From NCBI GenBank assembly GCA_019059635.1, contig JAGVRJ010000004.1, positions 868,001 through 932,000 of the forward strand: a DNA stretch of 64,000 bases. The letters run 5' to 3'. The stretch comes from Proales similis. Taxonomy: Eukaryota > Rotifera > Eurotatoria > Ploima > Proalidae. The notes under the pieces were generated by a model. The model saw only the letters and a program-made list of their open reading frames with translations. It was not told where the DNA came from and searched no databases. Below, in pieces: positions 1 through 16,874 of this stretch. The translations under genes were made by a program, and so were the position numbers. Each line of letters opens with the position of its first letter. Position 1 is the first letter of the stretch.

Positions 1-1729
1 CCTCTCATTGATTAGCTGCTGTTAATCAATTCTTCATTGAAATATTTATCTAGCCAGAGCATGGCAGAGTCAGTCACTCAGTCAGTGTTTCAGTCAGTGT
101 TGTAGTGTGTCAGAGCCAAACGAATTAAGCCAAAAACAAATAGAATAGCAAAATAAAGAGAAATGTGCGTAAGAATAGTGCCTGAGCATTCACATGGCCC
201 CGAATGCAAGCTTTAATGAAGAGTTGCCAATGACGAATCATGTGATAGTAAACTGAATTGAATTCAGACGAGCCACAAGATAAGTACAGCAAGTCGAGAC
301 GCATCGCTTGCCCTATTTGATCGGGCCGGAATTAAGAGGCCGCTTCTGCGTTCAAGCCATGTTATCAACAGATAGCGAATATTCGCCTCACTTAATCGCT
401 TTGTTGTCCGCCCTGCCGCCCATCTCGTTCACGAGCAAACTCTCAGGTAAAGAAAAAAAAAGCGTCTTATCAGAGCGCTTGGCTCATTTTAGCGATCGGC
501 TTTTATGGCGCGGCTTGTTTTATCACCTACTTAAAATTGCTCGGATTTCGAGCGACCGGCCCGATCGTAAAACCAAAAAGTTCAACTCAAAGTCGATTTG
601 TGCATAGTCAAATGTTGAAGTGTTTCATTATCTCCGACCTATCCCCTAACTCGGACGCTCTTTTATATATTTAAATATTTCGAATGGATAGCGTTCGCGC
701 TATGAATATGAATTACGACACCAACGCACCCCGGCCGTCCATGTCGCCGAGTGAGAGTGAGCTCGCTTCACATTTGTTGCTTGGTTATTTTAAGTAAGCA
801 CGCAACCAACTCACTCCATTCTACTCACTTGTTCTTTTGCATGTTTTTGAATCGTCACACAGCCACTGAATGCCAGCGGTCAAAAGTCTCCGTCTCTTTC
901 TTGCTCTCCGTGTCTCCATAACCGATTCATTTGTTTTGGTTGTGCATTTAATAAAAAACTCACGAGCAATCATCATCATTCATTTCGACTGGCGAAAATC
1001 ACAAATGCGATTAAAGATGATAAGCGAGTTTGCCAATTTAAATATCAGTCCATGCATCACCTACGTCCTAGCGTCAGGCAGCCAATGTCAATGAGTCAGT
1101 CAGTCAGTCAAGCACCGATAAGGCGCTCTCCTCCCAATTTAAGCATGTAATTTATTTTCTAGTTTATGGGCCGATGTCAAACAACCGTAAACCTGACAGC
1201 TACGTGAAGATAAAAGCCATGCGAGCACGTGTGGGCGCCGACTGACCCGAATCTGACCGACCAAGGCGAGCAGGTTGCCGACGCCTGCAGAAAATAAAAT
1301 TCAACTCATTGACCGCGTTTATTCTAACCAACGAACTTGAAGCATGTTTGAAAGTGAGGCCAATCGATATGCGCTCTTTTGTAATCTATTCAAATGAGAA
1401 TTGTGTTATTATTTTTGATCTGGTTTTCGGCCAGTTGAAGCAGTTGTGGCTTTTTGTTTTGTTTTGCTGGAGGTGTGATTTCTGTCAGAGCAGATATGAA
1501 TCTGAGTTGAATTGTGCTGAATTTTGCGCCGCCCGCTTCGGCAGGCAGGAATCGGCAAATACAGGAAAAACAAGACGCCCAGAGGAGAAGAGGCGTAGTG
1601 TGGTGGCGTCGGTCGATCACGAGCTTTTCGGTCGCTTTTTGCATTTGAGTATGATCTTCCCGCGTTGGTCTTTATTAGCGATGCAGTATTTTCTTATGTA
1701 ATTTTTACGCTTCAATGCTTTTTTCATGT
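1..1729. other. intergenic, no gene recognised
   Basis: No ORF here resembles a protein family and none shows consistent splice junctions. There are short CAGT-type simple repeats near 66-116 and 1094-1110. A minus-strand AATAAA lies near 1671, about 55 nt past the chitinase stop, and is a plausible polyadenylation signal for that gene. Confidence 0.6.
1094..1110. repeat. (AGTC)n simple repeat
   Basis: About four tandem copies of the tetranucleotide AGTC. A looser version of the same motif lies near 66-116. No function is implied. Confidence 0.8.
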
Positions 1730-4204
1730 TTAGAAATAAAATGAACTTGTAATATGAACAACAATCAACATAACAATAGAATGAGTACCGGCAAAACGAT
1801 TTAATTTGCCCGATGAGTTTAAATTGGTGTCCACGTTGCACAGATGAGAGTCACATGTTATAAAACAGGCGCGACTGCTCTGACTCTTCTGAACGCAAAC
1901 TGTTTGTCCGTCATTGGGCGTTGTCTGCTCGCTGCCGCTCTCGTCCTTGTCCTGGTCATTTTTTACCGCCTTGAGGTCGGCTAGTGATGCGCATCCGCGG
2001 CTGAACGACACCATTCGATTGTTCTTTGTCGTGTTGTAGACCGCTTTGGAGAAGCACTTTTGACTTTTCGAGTTGCACCATATCACAGCACTCGTGTCAT
2101 TTTTGGGCGCATCTTTGCACTCGCGGATGGCGTTTGATCCGGCTTCACATGAAAAGCATTTTATGTAATCCGAGTTCGACTCGTACTGGCCTCCCACATC
2201 TCTCGGACATGTGTACAACTCAGGCGGAATTATGCTGTCCGACATTTGCTTGCTGTTTGTGGCCTGCAGTTCGTAGAATATTTTCTGTCTATTTTTCACG
2301 CCGTCAATGCCCAGGCTCTCGTCCTCCTCGACTTGTTCGGTCTTTTTCGTCTCGCTCTCCTCTTTCTCTTTGTCCTTGCCCAATATCTTGTCGCAGTCGT
2401 AGTTGCCCTCGCCGACCCATTTACACTGACCAGAGCTCGGTTCAAAGTAGCTGCCCACGTAGCACTTTTCCTTCTTCTTCTCAGCCCAAGCAGTGCTCAT
2501 GCTTCTACACGTGTAGTAGACCGTGCAGTCTTCGCTGTCCGCCCAGACCCCTTCGCCTTTCTCTTCGCAGACATCAGCGGCGGTCGCACGTCTCTTTCTC
2601 ATCTTCTTCTTCAAAGTTTTGTACTCTTGTGTTGGACATTTGGAGCAGATTTCCGTCGGCGGCATATAAGTCGGCTCATTTTCAAGCACTGACTTGACCG
2701 TTCTGATCAGCGGATAGAATCCCTGACAGCAAAATTTGCCCGTGAAGTCGTCCAAGTCAATAGTCTTCGTACAGAGTTTCAACACATTCACATCAAGCAA
2801 GTTTAAAAACACAAATTCCTCACCCAAAACATAGCCCCAGCGAGCTTTTGTTCCTTAATGTATTCGGCCTTGATCTTCATGCTTTTCACATTGTCGTAGC
2901 CCGCCCACGGGTAGTTTTCCTTCCCTTTGGCGTAAGGCACCAGCTGATCCTCGTTCCAGAACTCTTTCCACTTTTCGCACGAGAGCATTATACAAGACTC
3001 GTAGTAAGACATGAAACCGCTTTCGCCTTTAGAAGTGAAAATCCGATCAGAAAATGAGATCACTGATGTGTTTGAGAAGAGCGGCTCGTTCTCAGACCTT
3101 TATATCCCGTGTAGGGCATGGCCGGCGCATCAGAACGACCGTAATTGGCCAGACCGAGCATCATCTTGCTTCGAGGCGCGCCCTTCGACTCGTAATGCTT
3201 GACAATGAAATCAATGTACAAATAATCTTGGCTGTCCTTGCCGTAGATTGCACTGTGATGGCCGGCGTTTGTGTCCCATCTAAATCGCAACGATTAGTTC
3301 GGCTTTTCCGCCGAGTTTTCTTTGAGACTGTAAAACACTTACGGCCCGTGCAAGTCGTAAGTCATCAGATTGTACCAATCCAGGTATTCGGAGACCTTGG
3401 CCACTTCATAGGCTTTGTCGATTGTGTTACGAGCCCCGGCCACGGCAGCAGTGAGCAACATTCGCTCGCTGCCCGTTTTTTTCGCCTCTTCCTCGAACGC
3501 CTCGCGCAGCATTTTGCACAAACGAGTGAACGCCTCTCGATCTTCGGGCGGGCTGCCTCTCCAGTCAATGCCCGGATATTCAAAGTCCAAGTCAAGGCCG
3601 TCAAAGGCCCACTTTCGCAGGTATTTCACTGAGCTGTCGACAAACTTTTTCATGTAGTCTTCATTTTTCGCCTTATTTATTTTGCGCCTTTAATCTGTTG
3701 GCTTTGGATTAGAGTTTTCTTTTTTTGCACTATTTACCATATCGGAAAAGTCTTTCATTCCCATTTCCTTGAAAAACAGAGCAAAGGCTGTAGAGAGCGA
3801 ACGCAAGCCAAAGTTGACTTGAAATTTCATACCCAGCCACCGACAGCAAGCAGAGTCCTCAAACGCGGATTGCGCTGCTTCCAGTTGTTTACACGTCGGA
3901 AAAAGCCCGGCTTGTCTCCGTCCATGTGATCGTACTTTTCCATGGGAAAGAGCTCGTTGTCTTTCATTTCGGAGAACGCGTAGATTATATGCGTACAGAG
4001 GCAAGGGTCAAGATGTTCGGGCGTCATTGAACCAAGGCCGGGCCTGCAGTTGAATCGATATTGAATTGCGTGCGAGCGACACGAAACACATGCGAGTTGA
4101 ATTTACCGTTGAACGGCCCAGTTTGTAAAGTAGCAGACGATTTTATAATCATCGGCTCGAACAAAAGCCAAAAGAACAAAAGATAGAGCGGCTTGCAGCA
4201 ACAT
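1730..4204 (-). CDS. GH18 chitinase with CBM14 and a Ly6-like, GPI-type C-terminus
   Basis: Secreted or surface glycoside hydrolase family 18 enzyme expected to cleave chitin. Seven exons (5' to 3'): 4204-4107, 4043-3833, 3767-3738, 3671-3343, 3279-3098, 3026-2824, 2764-1730; 695 aa. A signal peptide (hydrophobic core [16 protein letters not shown]) is followed by the family start [11 protein letters not shown]. The catalytic motif [11 protein letters not shown] has the acid/base Glu, and [10 protein letters not shown] and GAMFWTIDLDD complete the barrel. A CBM14/peritrophin-type Cys module follows (around [10 protein letters not shown]). The last ~130 residues contain a second Cys set running from CFSC to a terminal CDSHLCN, typical of Ly6/uPAR three-finger domains, then a hydrophobic end fitting a GPI-attachment signal. 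All junctions keep frame. The chitinase assignment is secure; the Ly6/GPI reading is inferred from Cys pattern and hydrophobicity. Confidence 0.92.
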
Positions 4205-4934
4205 GAAGAAAAAGCTCAACGAGTGAACTGAAACAATCGATTGAAAGAGCCCACTGATTCAGGCGAGCGTATAAAACCTAAATTGAGCAAAATTGTCGAG
4301 TGAAAATTGACGTTAAATAAATGATAAATCTTGTTTAAACATGCCACAGAGGCTTGAAACAGCGCTAAGCAAAGACTAGAATCGTACCGCGAACGGGTCA
4401 CACAGCGGCAATATTTACGGCGGCCACGGTTATTTTCGTTCCTAATTAACTCGCAAGATTGACATTTCTAGCGGCTTCATGCTTCTAACTGTCTTGATCA
4501 TAGTCGCGGCTCATCATCGACGCTAAGACGCGACTGACTAACGCTCACAAAAGAGATAAAGATTCAGGTCTAATCCTGTCCTTACCCCCCCCCTTCTGGG
4601 CAAAGCCCGTTCGATGAGAATTGGGTCACTTCGACTGAGCTCAGACATTTAAAGTACAATCGGTCTCTTCCCTCCCTCTTGCTCTCTTCCGCTCTTTGTT
4701 TTTACCCTATCACAATAGAACACAAAATTGAGCCATCTTGAGCCAATTTACAATTGATATGTGTAAGCAGCGCTTATATATTAAACACAAGAAGATTTCT
4801 AATTAGGAACTCAAAGTCGTCTGCGATCTTTGCCCACTTCATCTCTGATTTGGAGTGGATCCGGCCATGAAGCTGTCTTGGGCGTACTTGAAAATAATCA
4901 AAATTTTCAGCTCCAGTCGAGTGAAATTTGCTGA
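4205..4934. other. intergenic gap between chitinase start and U2SURP stop
   Basis: This holds the presumed chitinase promoter and the U2SURP 3' UTR, both on the minus strand. A run of nine C lies near 4586-4594. I see no further gene or structured RNA. Confidence 0.5.
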
Positions 4935-8408
<3,474 letters not shown>

Positions 8409-8600
8409 CTCTCAACTATATTCCGGTTTCAAACTTTTATCTGTTCGGAATGGTTTAAACCGGGCGAATTGTAATGCGTTTATGCGCTGCAGCTCGGTTG
8501 CATTCATTCAGACAGACGATAGTGATTGTCTTGATCCTGTCACCTCACTGGTTCGGCCGCGCATCAATAAAGCATTTATTTTTGACTTGTTGAACATGCG

Positions 8601-8672
8601 AGCAGCGTGGCGCAGTGGAAGCGTGCTGGGCTCATAACTCAGAGGTCGGTGGATCGAAACCACTCGCTGCTA
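8601..8672 (+). tRNA. initiator tRNA-Met (CAT), copy 1
   Basis: A 72-nt cloverleaf. The acceptor stem AGCAGCG pairs with CGCTGCT, giving the A1-U72 pair of eukaryotic initiators. The A box (TGGCGCAGTGG) and B box (GATCGAAAC, initiator-type rather than TTCGAAT) are clear. The anticodon is CAT. The anticodon stem reads G-C, G.U, G-C where nearly all initiators have three G-C pairs. A T run about 2 nt downstream fits Pol III termination. Confidence 0.97.
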
Positions 8673-8925
8673 TGTTTTTTCTTCCGACTCTTCTTCCTCA
8701 AGTTCGCCCCTTTTCCCACTTGCCCTTTCAAGACTCAACCAAGCAATATTAGACTAGCTTGACTGCTACCATAGCCTTTTTTTCAAAAGCCTCGGGCCAG
8801 ATTTAATTGGCTATGAGACAAATTGGCTAATTTGGCGCTGAAATGATGCAATTTCTAAACTTTTCGTGTCAATAACCAAGTTTGGCTCGGATCAAAAGCA
8901 ATTTAGTGATCCAAGCAGATATGGA

Positions 8926-8997
8926 AGCAGCGTGGCGCAGTGGAAGCGTGCTGGGCTCATAACTCAGAGGTCGGTGGATCGAAACCACTCGCTGCTA
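8926..8997 (+). tRNA. initiator tRNA-Met (CAT), copy 2
   Basis: Identical over all 72 nt to the copy 325 bp upstream, including the G.U pair in the anticodon stem. It is followed by a short T run (TGTTTTTA). The identity extends for at least TATG past the 3' end, while the remaining flanks differ, so the duplication is local and either old or homogenised. Confidence 0.97.
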
Positions 8998-9302
8998 TGT
9001 TTTTAATCCTTTCAATCTGCTGTGTATTTAATCGGCAAATTCACTCAATTTTTCCCCATCTCAGACACTGATTCATTCGACCGGCCCTAACACGAGCTAC
9101 ATAGAAATGGCCAAATTTCAATCCCCTTCCACGTCCCTTGTGATGATTTAGAGTCATAAATAGAAACATGTTTTTTTTTTTGTTTTAATTTATTTATTTA
9201 AATATTCAAAATCAGCTGATGTTCAAGCCAGAGCAGAATGCTGCCCAGTGAGCCACAGACCGCATCGGAAAAAACTTGGCTGACTTTGCGGGCAAGACGC
9301 AC

Positions 9303-10120
9303 TTATCTTGGCCTCTCTTTCTTGCCTCGGTACAACGCCCATAATGAAACGTTGGCAACCTTTACAATCTTGAAACGGACACCAGGAATATCACCGACGG
9401 CGTGACCCTTTCGACCGAATCCAGCGACCAACACTTGATCGTTCTCCTGTTTAAAAGAAAATGCGTTAGACACTCTCTGCTCGAGCCGGTAGTAAATGGA
9501 CAATTTGTTGAAAAGGTTAAAGTTGTAAAGGCCTGTCTGAGAACTCAGCTGCGGAAAGTTCAGCTGAATTCAATTCTGAGCCTTTTCTCATTTAACCGTC
9601 CGGCCAAGTCTGAACATGAATTGAAAATCGTTCAGATCGCTTTCGCTTGGCCAGTCGGTATGTGCCTACTTTTATTAAAAAAGGCAAGAACTTGATTCCA
9701 ACTAACCTCGACGTAGTTCAAGCAACCGTCTCTTGGGACGAAAGCGGTGATCTTCTTGCCGTTCTTGATGAGCTGCACACGAACGCACTTTCGAATGGCA
9801 GAGTTGGGCTGTTTGGCCTCAACACCACTTGAATTTTGAGGCAGCAGATTAGCATGGGAGAACGAGAGAAACCTGGCGCAGAACGTGTGGCTTACATCTT
9901 TTCAAGAACGATTCCTTTGGCGTGTGAAGCGCCCGAGAACGGATTCGACTTCCAAACAGTTCCCAAATGGGACTTTTTGTATGCCTTGTCGTGCCATCTC
10001 TGGTCACGTCGATGGTCCTTCAATTTACGAGCGGTCCTAAGACCCCTTGGTTTGCCTGAGCAAAAGCTTTAGCATCCAGTCGATGTGAATTTTGAAATTG
10101 CAGCATTGCGGCTTACCCAT
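9303..10120 (-). CDS. RPS23: small ribosomal subunit protein uS12 (RPS23)
   Basis: Decoding-centre protein of the cytosolic 40S subunit. Exons 10120-10117 (ATGG only), 10055-9896, 9827-9707, 9446-9303; 142 aa, close to the universal 143. The start [19 protein letters not shown], the conserved [14 protein letters not shown] loop (its Pro is the site hydroxylated by OGFOD1-type enzymes) and the end [11 protein letters not shown] are all present. The four-base first exon is supported by the donor GTAAGC right after ATGG and by the acceptor TTGCTCAG before GCAAACC, which together restore GKPRGL. The 260-bp third intron is long for this window. Confidence 0.97.
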
Positions 10121-10802
10121 TTTCGTAGGATATGTAAAATGAACTGCTCGCAAAAGCGAGCTAGAGCATGCGTTTTGCGCAGACCTTGGCCGCATGCATA
10201 GCGCTTTCGATTGGGACTGAAGAAATCGGGCAAATAACAATTTTATTTTGAACTGAATCGAGCGCCAAAATTGAAATGCCGAGTAGCGGCCGAGACGCCA
10301 GCCAGTCAGCTCTCCTACTTGCAGCTACATTTATTTTAGCATAATGCACACATGCAAGCTCTAGACGTGAATCACTTAATTAGGGCGCCCACAAGTCAGA
10401 CGGCTGTCGCAAGTTTTGCTTTTCTAGCGTTTTTTTCCCTCTTTAATTTTATTCATTTTTATCACATTGCTTCAACTCGCTACATTTCTGGCGTTTAGAA
10501 TGGCGTGAGGTTAAAATGGCATGGAAAATAGCGGCTCGATCACTTTTATTCCATTGTTTCGGTGAAATTTCTGTGGACTGGAGCTTGCCTTAAGACAGTT
10601 TGTGGTTGCACAGCTCATAATTAGTGATTCACTTTATTAGTCAATTTCACCTCGAGCAGCGATGCGAGGAGAGCAACAAGTCATGGACCGCTCATTTGGT
10701 TCTGCCAATTAAGACAGGCACATGATTTATGCGTTTATGCTCGACAGTTTAGAACCCGTCTTAAGGTCCAGAACAGGAGCGAGATAAACAAACTAAAATA
10801 AA
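10121..10802. other. bidirectional promoter region between RPS23 and PCYT2
   Basis: The two genes diverge from this ~680-bp stretch, which presumably carries both promoters. I see no TATA box at a convincing distance and no further ORF of interest. Confidence 0.45.
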
Positions 10803-12315
<1,513 letters not shown>

Positions 12316-13006
12316 GCATCAGATGTCTGCTTACACAATACCTGACCATCATGCGTACAAGCATTCGATAGCAATGTTTCATTCATTTCTACTTTTTGAA
12401 TTCTGGTGTTGACTGGTGAGAGTTTACTCGGACGCGCAGCATTGATTTTTGATCTTGCTTCTCCAAATCACTGCGACACTCTTCTTTGTTGTCTTTTTTT
12501 TCCTCTGCGTTTTGTCTTGTTTTATCTGGCTGATTTTAGCTCAGCATGCTTTGAGTTGCAATTGATGCGTTAATCGCTGAATAATAAAAACCAATCAAAA
12601 ACCTCAACATCATCCGATCATTGAAAGAATTAAATTGTTTTAATTTTAATGATTTAAATGAATTCTAATGAAACGACAGGAAAAGAGAGTGAGAGTAAAG
12701 GAATGAAAGAATTATAATTGAACAAGCAAGGTCTATAAATAGATAATTGTTTTTTTTTATGACAAGAAAAAGAAATGAGAATATTCACCGATTACTAAAT
12801 AATGCGCATATAGCTTTTTTAATTGACTTTGGTAAATGCAATTCGTCACCTATCGATCTAAAGGTGGCGTTGGATAAGGCCGCTTTTTCGCTTTGGATTA
12901 TAAACTTAACTTCTAGGGGCCTCGGAATCGGTTTCGATGTCAGAAAGACCAAACGCTTCGACAAGATCAACTGGATGGCAAAGCCTGAAGGAGATCTAAA
13001 TAGGAG
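12316..13006. other. convergent 3' region of PCYT2 and DSTYK
   Basis: Contains the PCYT2 3' UTR (AATAATAAAAACC near 12578) and the DSTYK 3' UTR on the other strand. The plus-strand ORF near 12747-13010 has no recognisable similarity and I do not call it. Confidence 0.5.
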
Positions 13007-16000
13007 TTAGATTCGAGTGTCAGCGAGTGATGGGGGCAAATTGGGAGGAAGAAACGATTCAGGAGATGACAGAGCGCACTCAGATTGGCCAGGAGTGATG
13101 CGCGAGAGAATGTCGTAAACAACGCCAATGTGTGGCCGTTGTTTGGACTCGTGGTTCCAGCACATTTCCATGAGGTGCCAGCATTCGTCGCTGAACGAAT
13201 CGAGTCTCTCGGGTCGAAGACCGCGCTTCACCGCCGACCACAGTTCGTCTTTCGATTGGCACTTTTCGAAATTTCTCGGCAACAACACGTGTCCAGCACA
13301 AATGTACCTTAGGGCGTACGCGATCAAGGGTTATGCAGGCCTCTTGGTCTCATCATCTCTCGCCTACCAGAACAGAATGCCGAACGCGTAAATGTCCACA
13401 GAGCTGTCGTATCTGGAATCGAACATTTCCGGCGACATGTGCACCGGTGTGCCTGACTTGACGTTTGAAGCAAATTCAAATGAGCCATCGTCTTGCCGAG
13501 CACTCACCCACTATGGAGCCGGACATCATCGCCTCTGGTTTGCAAAATCCCAGGTCGGTGATCTTGGCCCGATTTTTGCTGTCCAACTGAAATCAATCAT
13601 TAGAGCCTCAGTCGGCGCTTTGATTCCGGTGAGAGATTTACCAAAACATTTTTCAGCTTAATGTCGCGATGCACAAGACCTAGACTGTGAAGATATCTGC
13701 TCAGGTTAATTGAATGATGAAGACAATTTCGAGTCGGAAGTGAATCGATCAATTCGAACCTGATGCCATCGACCACATCGAGAGCAATCTGAAGCCGGTC
13801 GGTCCACGAGAGACCCTCCTTCAGTGCTACATAAAGATCCTTTCGCATTGCCTCCATGACAAGCAGGACAGCCGGCGAGCTTCCATTTCCGTAGTCATAG
13901 TCGATTACAGACTGAGTGAAACAATGTGTTCAGTGGTTGACTTTGTCTAAACTGCTCCCTACTTACCCCGATCAGTTTGACTATTCGCTCATGCTCTTTG
14001 ATTTGACTTTGTAAGTGGAATTTGCGTGACTTGGCGTTCACCGTTAGAAAGGAAGAGAGCGAGTCGTTACTTTGTGTAGTGAAATTCAAGCGCCAAGTCT
14101 TTCCAGTGCTTTTCGTCGGGCGGCACCACACTTTTCACAGCCAAATTGTCGTAGCGGCCCCATCTAACACAATTGTACACAACGCCGTATTGACCGCGGC
14201 CGATCTCTTTGCCCAGGTGCGGAAATCCGTGCAAGAGAAGGTCACGTAGCGACGCTGTTTCCAGACACAGCTTGGCAAACTTCGGAGCGATTATTTTCCT
14301 TATCAAATTCTGCTTCTCTTCGGTTCGCTCTAGTCTGCCTGCGTGCTGTGTTTCCAGCAGTCGAAGCGAAATCAAAAAGTTGGAGTGAGAGCTCTTCAGC
14401 TTTTCTCTCATTTGGTTGCACAACAGCCGAGCCAGTCTTAGTTACACACGATCGGATGCATTTTTTTCACCAACTGGACTGATCGAGAGAGTTTAAACTC
14501 ACTTGGACTCGTTCAGATTCTCGAGCATTTCGGTGGCAGCCGACACTTTCCACTCGGCGTCCAGCACTGGCGATGCGCTCCACGGCAAGTTGTTCAGCAG
14601 CTAATCAACAAATCACTCTGAATGAGGAAAACGTGATCATTCGCAAGTGTTAAAACAGACCTCTTTCATTCTCTCAATCAACGAACGCAAAAGACTAGAG
14701 CTACACGACAAATTGAGCTCGACCTTGTAGGCGGTATTCAAGATCTTGACGAACAAAATTTAGGGTTTAAATTGATCCGTAGCAAAGCGGCTAGTCTGGA
14801 CCGAACCTGTTGGAGGGCATCGCAAACGGACGAATCGAACCCATTCACACTGTTCTTGTCCTCGAGTGTTTTCAGACACCGCTTCAACGTGCCCACATAA
14901 TTCTCCTTCAGGATGTTGACCGATTCGATCAGCTTTTGGCCGATGGCAATGTTGATCTTCTGAATCACGAGCTCTTGAATTTGATTCGTGCATCGTTTGT
15001 AGTCTTTGGCAAATTTCAACTTGAGCTTCTCTTCTTGTCCTAGGCTGGCACCGCTCTTGCTGTCGCTGCTACTTTTGTTTTCATTGTCTGTGTCACTGTT
15101 GCTGCTGCTGCTGCCGGAATCCATCGGCCCATGGTCACAAGCGATCATTTCGACATTCAGAAATCTAAAGCAGCGGGCCTCGTCCAGTATTTGCTCCCTA
15201 TTCGCCTCGATCGCTTCGTAAATGAGCGTCTTGAGCTCTTCTTGCTTCATATTGGCCAACGAGCTCAAGTTCTCGTACAGAACTTTCTCTTTGTCGCGTG
15301 CGTACTCGATTTTCTTCGGCGTGGTCAACAGGTCGTGCGCCTTCAAGCGGAATCATTCAATCGGCTCAAGCCAGAAGCAAAAGAAAAATGGCCTAAAACA
15401 GTACACTCACCATTTCAAAGGTGAAGTTGATGAACTTGGACAGGCTGTCCTCGTTGAAGACATAGAGCTCATAGATCTTTCTCACTGCCATCCGTTTCAG
15501 GTAGTTTTTCACGAACTTTCTCAGCGTGGATTTGAAGTTGTGCCAGTTCTCGCAGAACTCATTCTGGCTGTCGCTGGCAGGCATCCAGTCCGGATCAGTG
15601 GGCATCTCGTCACTCGACATTGAGTTTGGCATCAAGTTCAGCCAGCCGAACTCTTGAAGCTGGTTGAAGATGGTGAAAACCTGCGAATTGGCATCCGACT
15701 GATTCTGACTTTCGGTCTGCAAGAAGCGCATGAAATGGTTCACTCTCTTGAGCTCCTTGCGCGGCTCTCCTTTCGAGCTTGCCAATTCGCCCGGCGCACA
15801 ATAACTAGTCAGATTCGGAATTTTCACAAACATCGTCGGCATGTCGCCGTTTGCTTGTTTAAAATGCCAGAGCTCGTCCAAATCTTCTTTGCTCAGTTCA
15901 GAGGCAGAGATGCCAAACAGACAGATTGGTATCGAGTCGGCGAGGATCGCTTTCATTGTGGACTCGTTCATCCATTTGGAATGAACCACAATCTCAATGT

Positions 16001-16874
16001 TCTGCTCGAGGAGCTTGTGCTCCAAATTGAATTCAAGCACGGCCAGATTCTCTGCGATCGATTCAGCGCGTACAAGTCGATGCTCTGCACTCTGGCGTTC
16101 TTCTTCATCTCTGGCTGCTCTTAGTTGACACTTGGCGTTCACTAGCTCGGCATCGAGCCTCAAATCTTCAACTGGAATCGCCATATGCTCGAGTAGATTG
16201 TTTGACCCGGACCGACTGGCGTTTGGTGTCTCTTTGCCCGCATTAAGTTTTGGAGTCGAGTGCTGAAGCTTAGGGCTCTGATTTGTTTCGTCTCCTTCTT
16301 CCTTCTTGCGGTCGTCTGGCTCATGATTCTCTTGGTTCAAATTGTCCCTCATCAGCTCGAATTCAGAGTCGACCAGCTGAAAAGTGTAGCCGCGAATTTT
16401 GCCGTACTAAACAAAGACAGTCAAAGAGAGGCATTAGATTGTGGCCTTGCTTCAAAGAGAGGCAGATTACCTTGAGGCGGACTGTTCGCCAGAACTCGTC
16501 CTGTTTGCGATCGAATTCTTTCGGTATCGGAAGCAAATAGCGAGCAAGGATCTCGTTGACCAGAATGGCCTTGGCCAGTGCACTCTGGCCCATCACCACC
16601 AGCGTTATGGTCTTTGTGGGCAGCGCCCATTTGCATGTGCTATCCAGCTCGTCCAGTCGTTCGAGGTCGATGAATTCATCTATTGAGCGCCGATTGGCTC
16701 TCAATTACTCACTGGCACAAACCACATAGCAGAATAGCGCTTACCCGGGAAGCTCGAGTTCTGCATGCTCTTGAACTCGCGACATGTTTCGCTGGTTTTC
16801 CTAAACAGCTGATTAAGCAGCAGGTTGATCTTTCGGTATTTGCGTATATCTTGAATTAGACTATTGGTCGACAT
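13007..16874 (-). CDS. DSTYK: dual serine/threonine and tyrosine protein kinase DSTYK
   Basis: Large cytoplasmic kinase linked in vertebrates to FGF signalling and cell death. Thirteen exons (5' to 3'): 16874-16745, 16679-16471, 16376-15411, 15340-14807, 14744-14661, 14600-14503, 14436-14071, 14006-13967, 13911-13760, 13696-13642, 13586-13508, 13452-13368, 13307-13007; 1,032 aa against 929 in human. The N-terminus has a degenerate GTPase-like region ([17 protein letters not shown]). Family signatures follow: [27 protein letters not shown] and [21 protein letters not shown]. In the kinase domain the Lys is in [14 protein letters not shown], the catalytic loop is HRDIKLKN and the metal motif is DLG, as in vertebrate DSTYK. 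The C-lobe has [18 protein letters not shown] and [11 protein letters not shown]. The third exon uses a distal acceptor that keeps frame but skips a conserved stretch; see the separate finding. Confidence 0.93.

Larger units (their letters stand above)
8409..9302. other. intergenic region with two tRNA genes
   Basis: Lies between the U2SURP start and the RPS23 stop. The only genes seen are two identical initiator tRNA-Met copies on the plus strand, listed separately. The rest shows no coding potential. A T-rich run lies near 9170-9182. Confidence 0.6.

Noticed and set aside
308-607. 99-codon ORF near the left edge
   Set aside because: No family similarity, starts at a non-ATG codon and shows no splice partners.
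8601-8997. Second tRNA taken as a pseudogene copy
   Set aside because: All 72 positions are identical to the first copy, with intact A and B boxes and a T run after it.
12747-13010. 87-codon plus-strand ORF between PCYT2 and DSTYK
   Set aside because: Overlaps two convergent 3' UTRs, is AT-rich with no recognisable motif, and its opposite strand is equally open.
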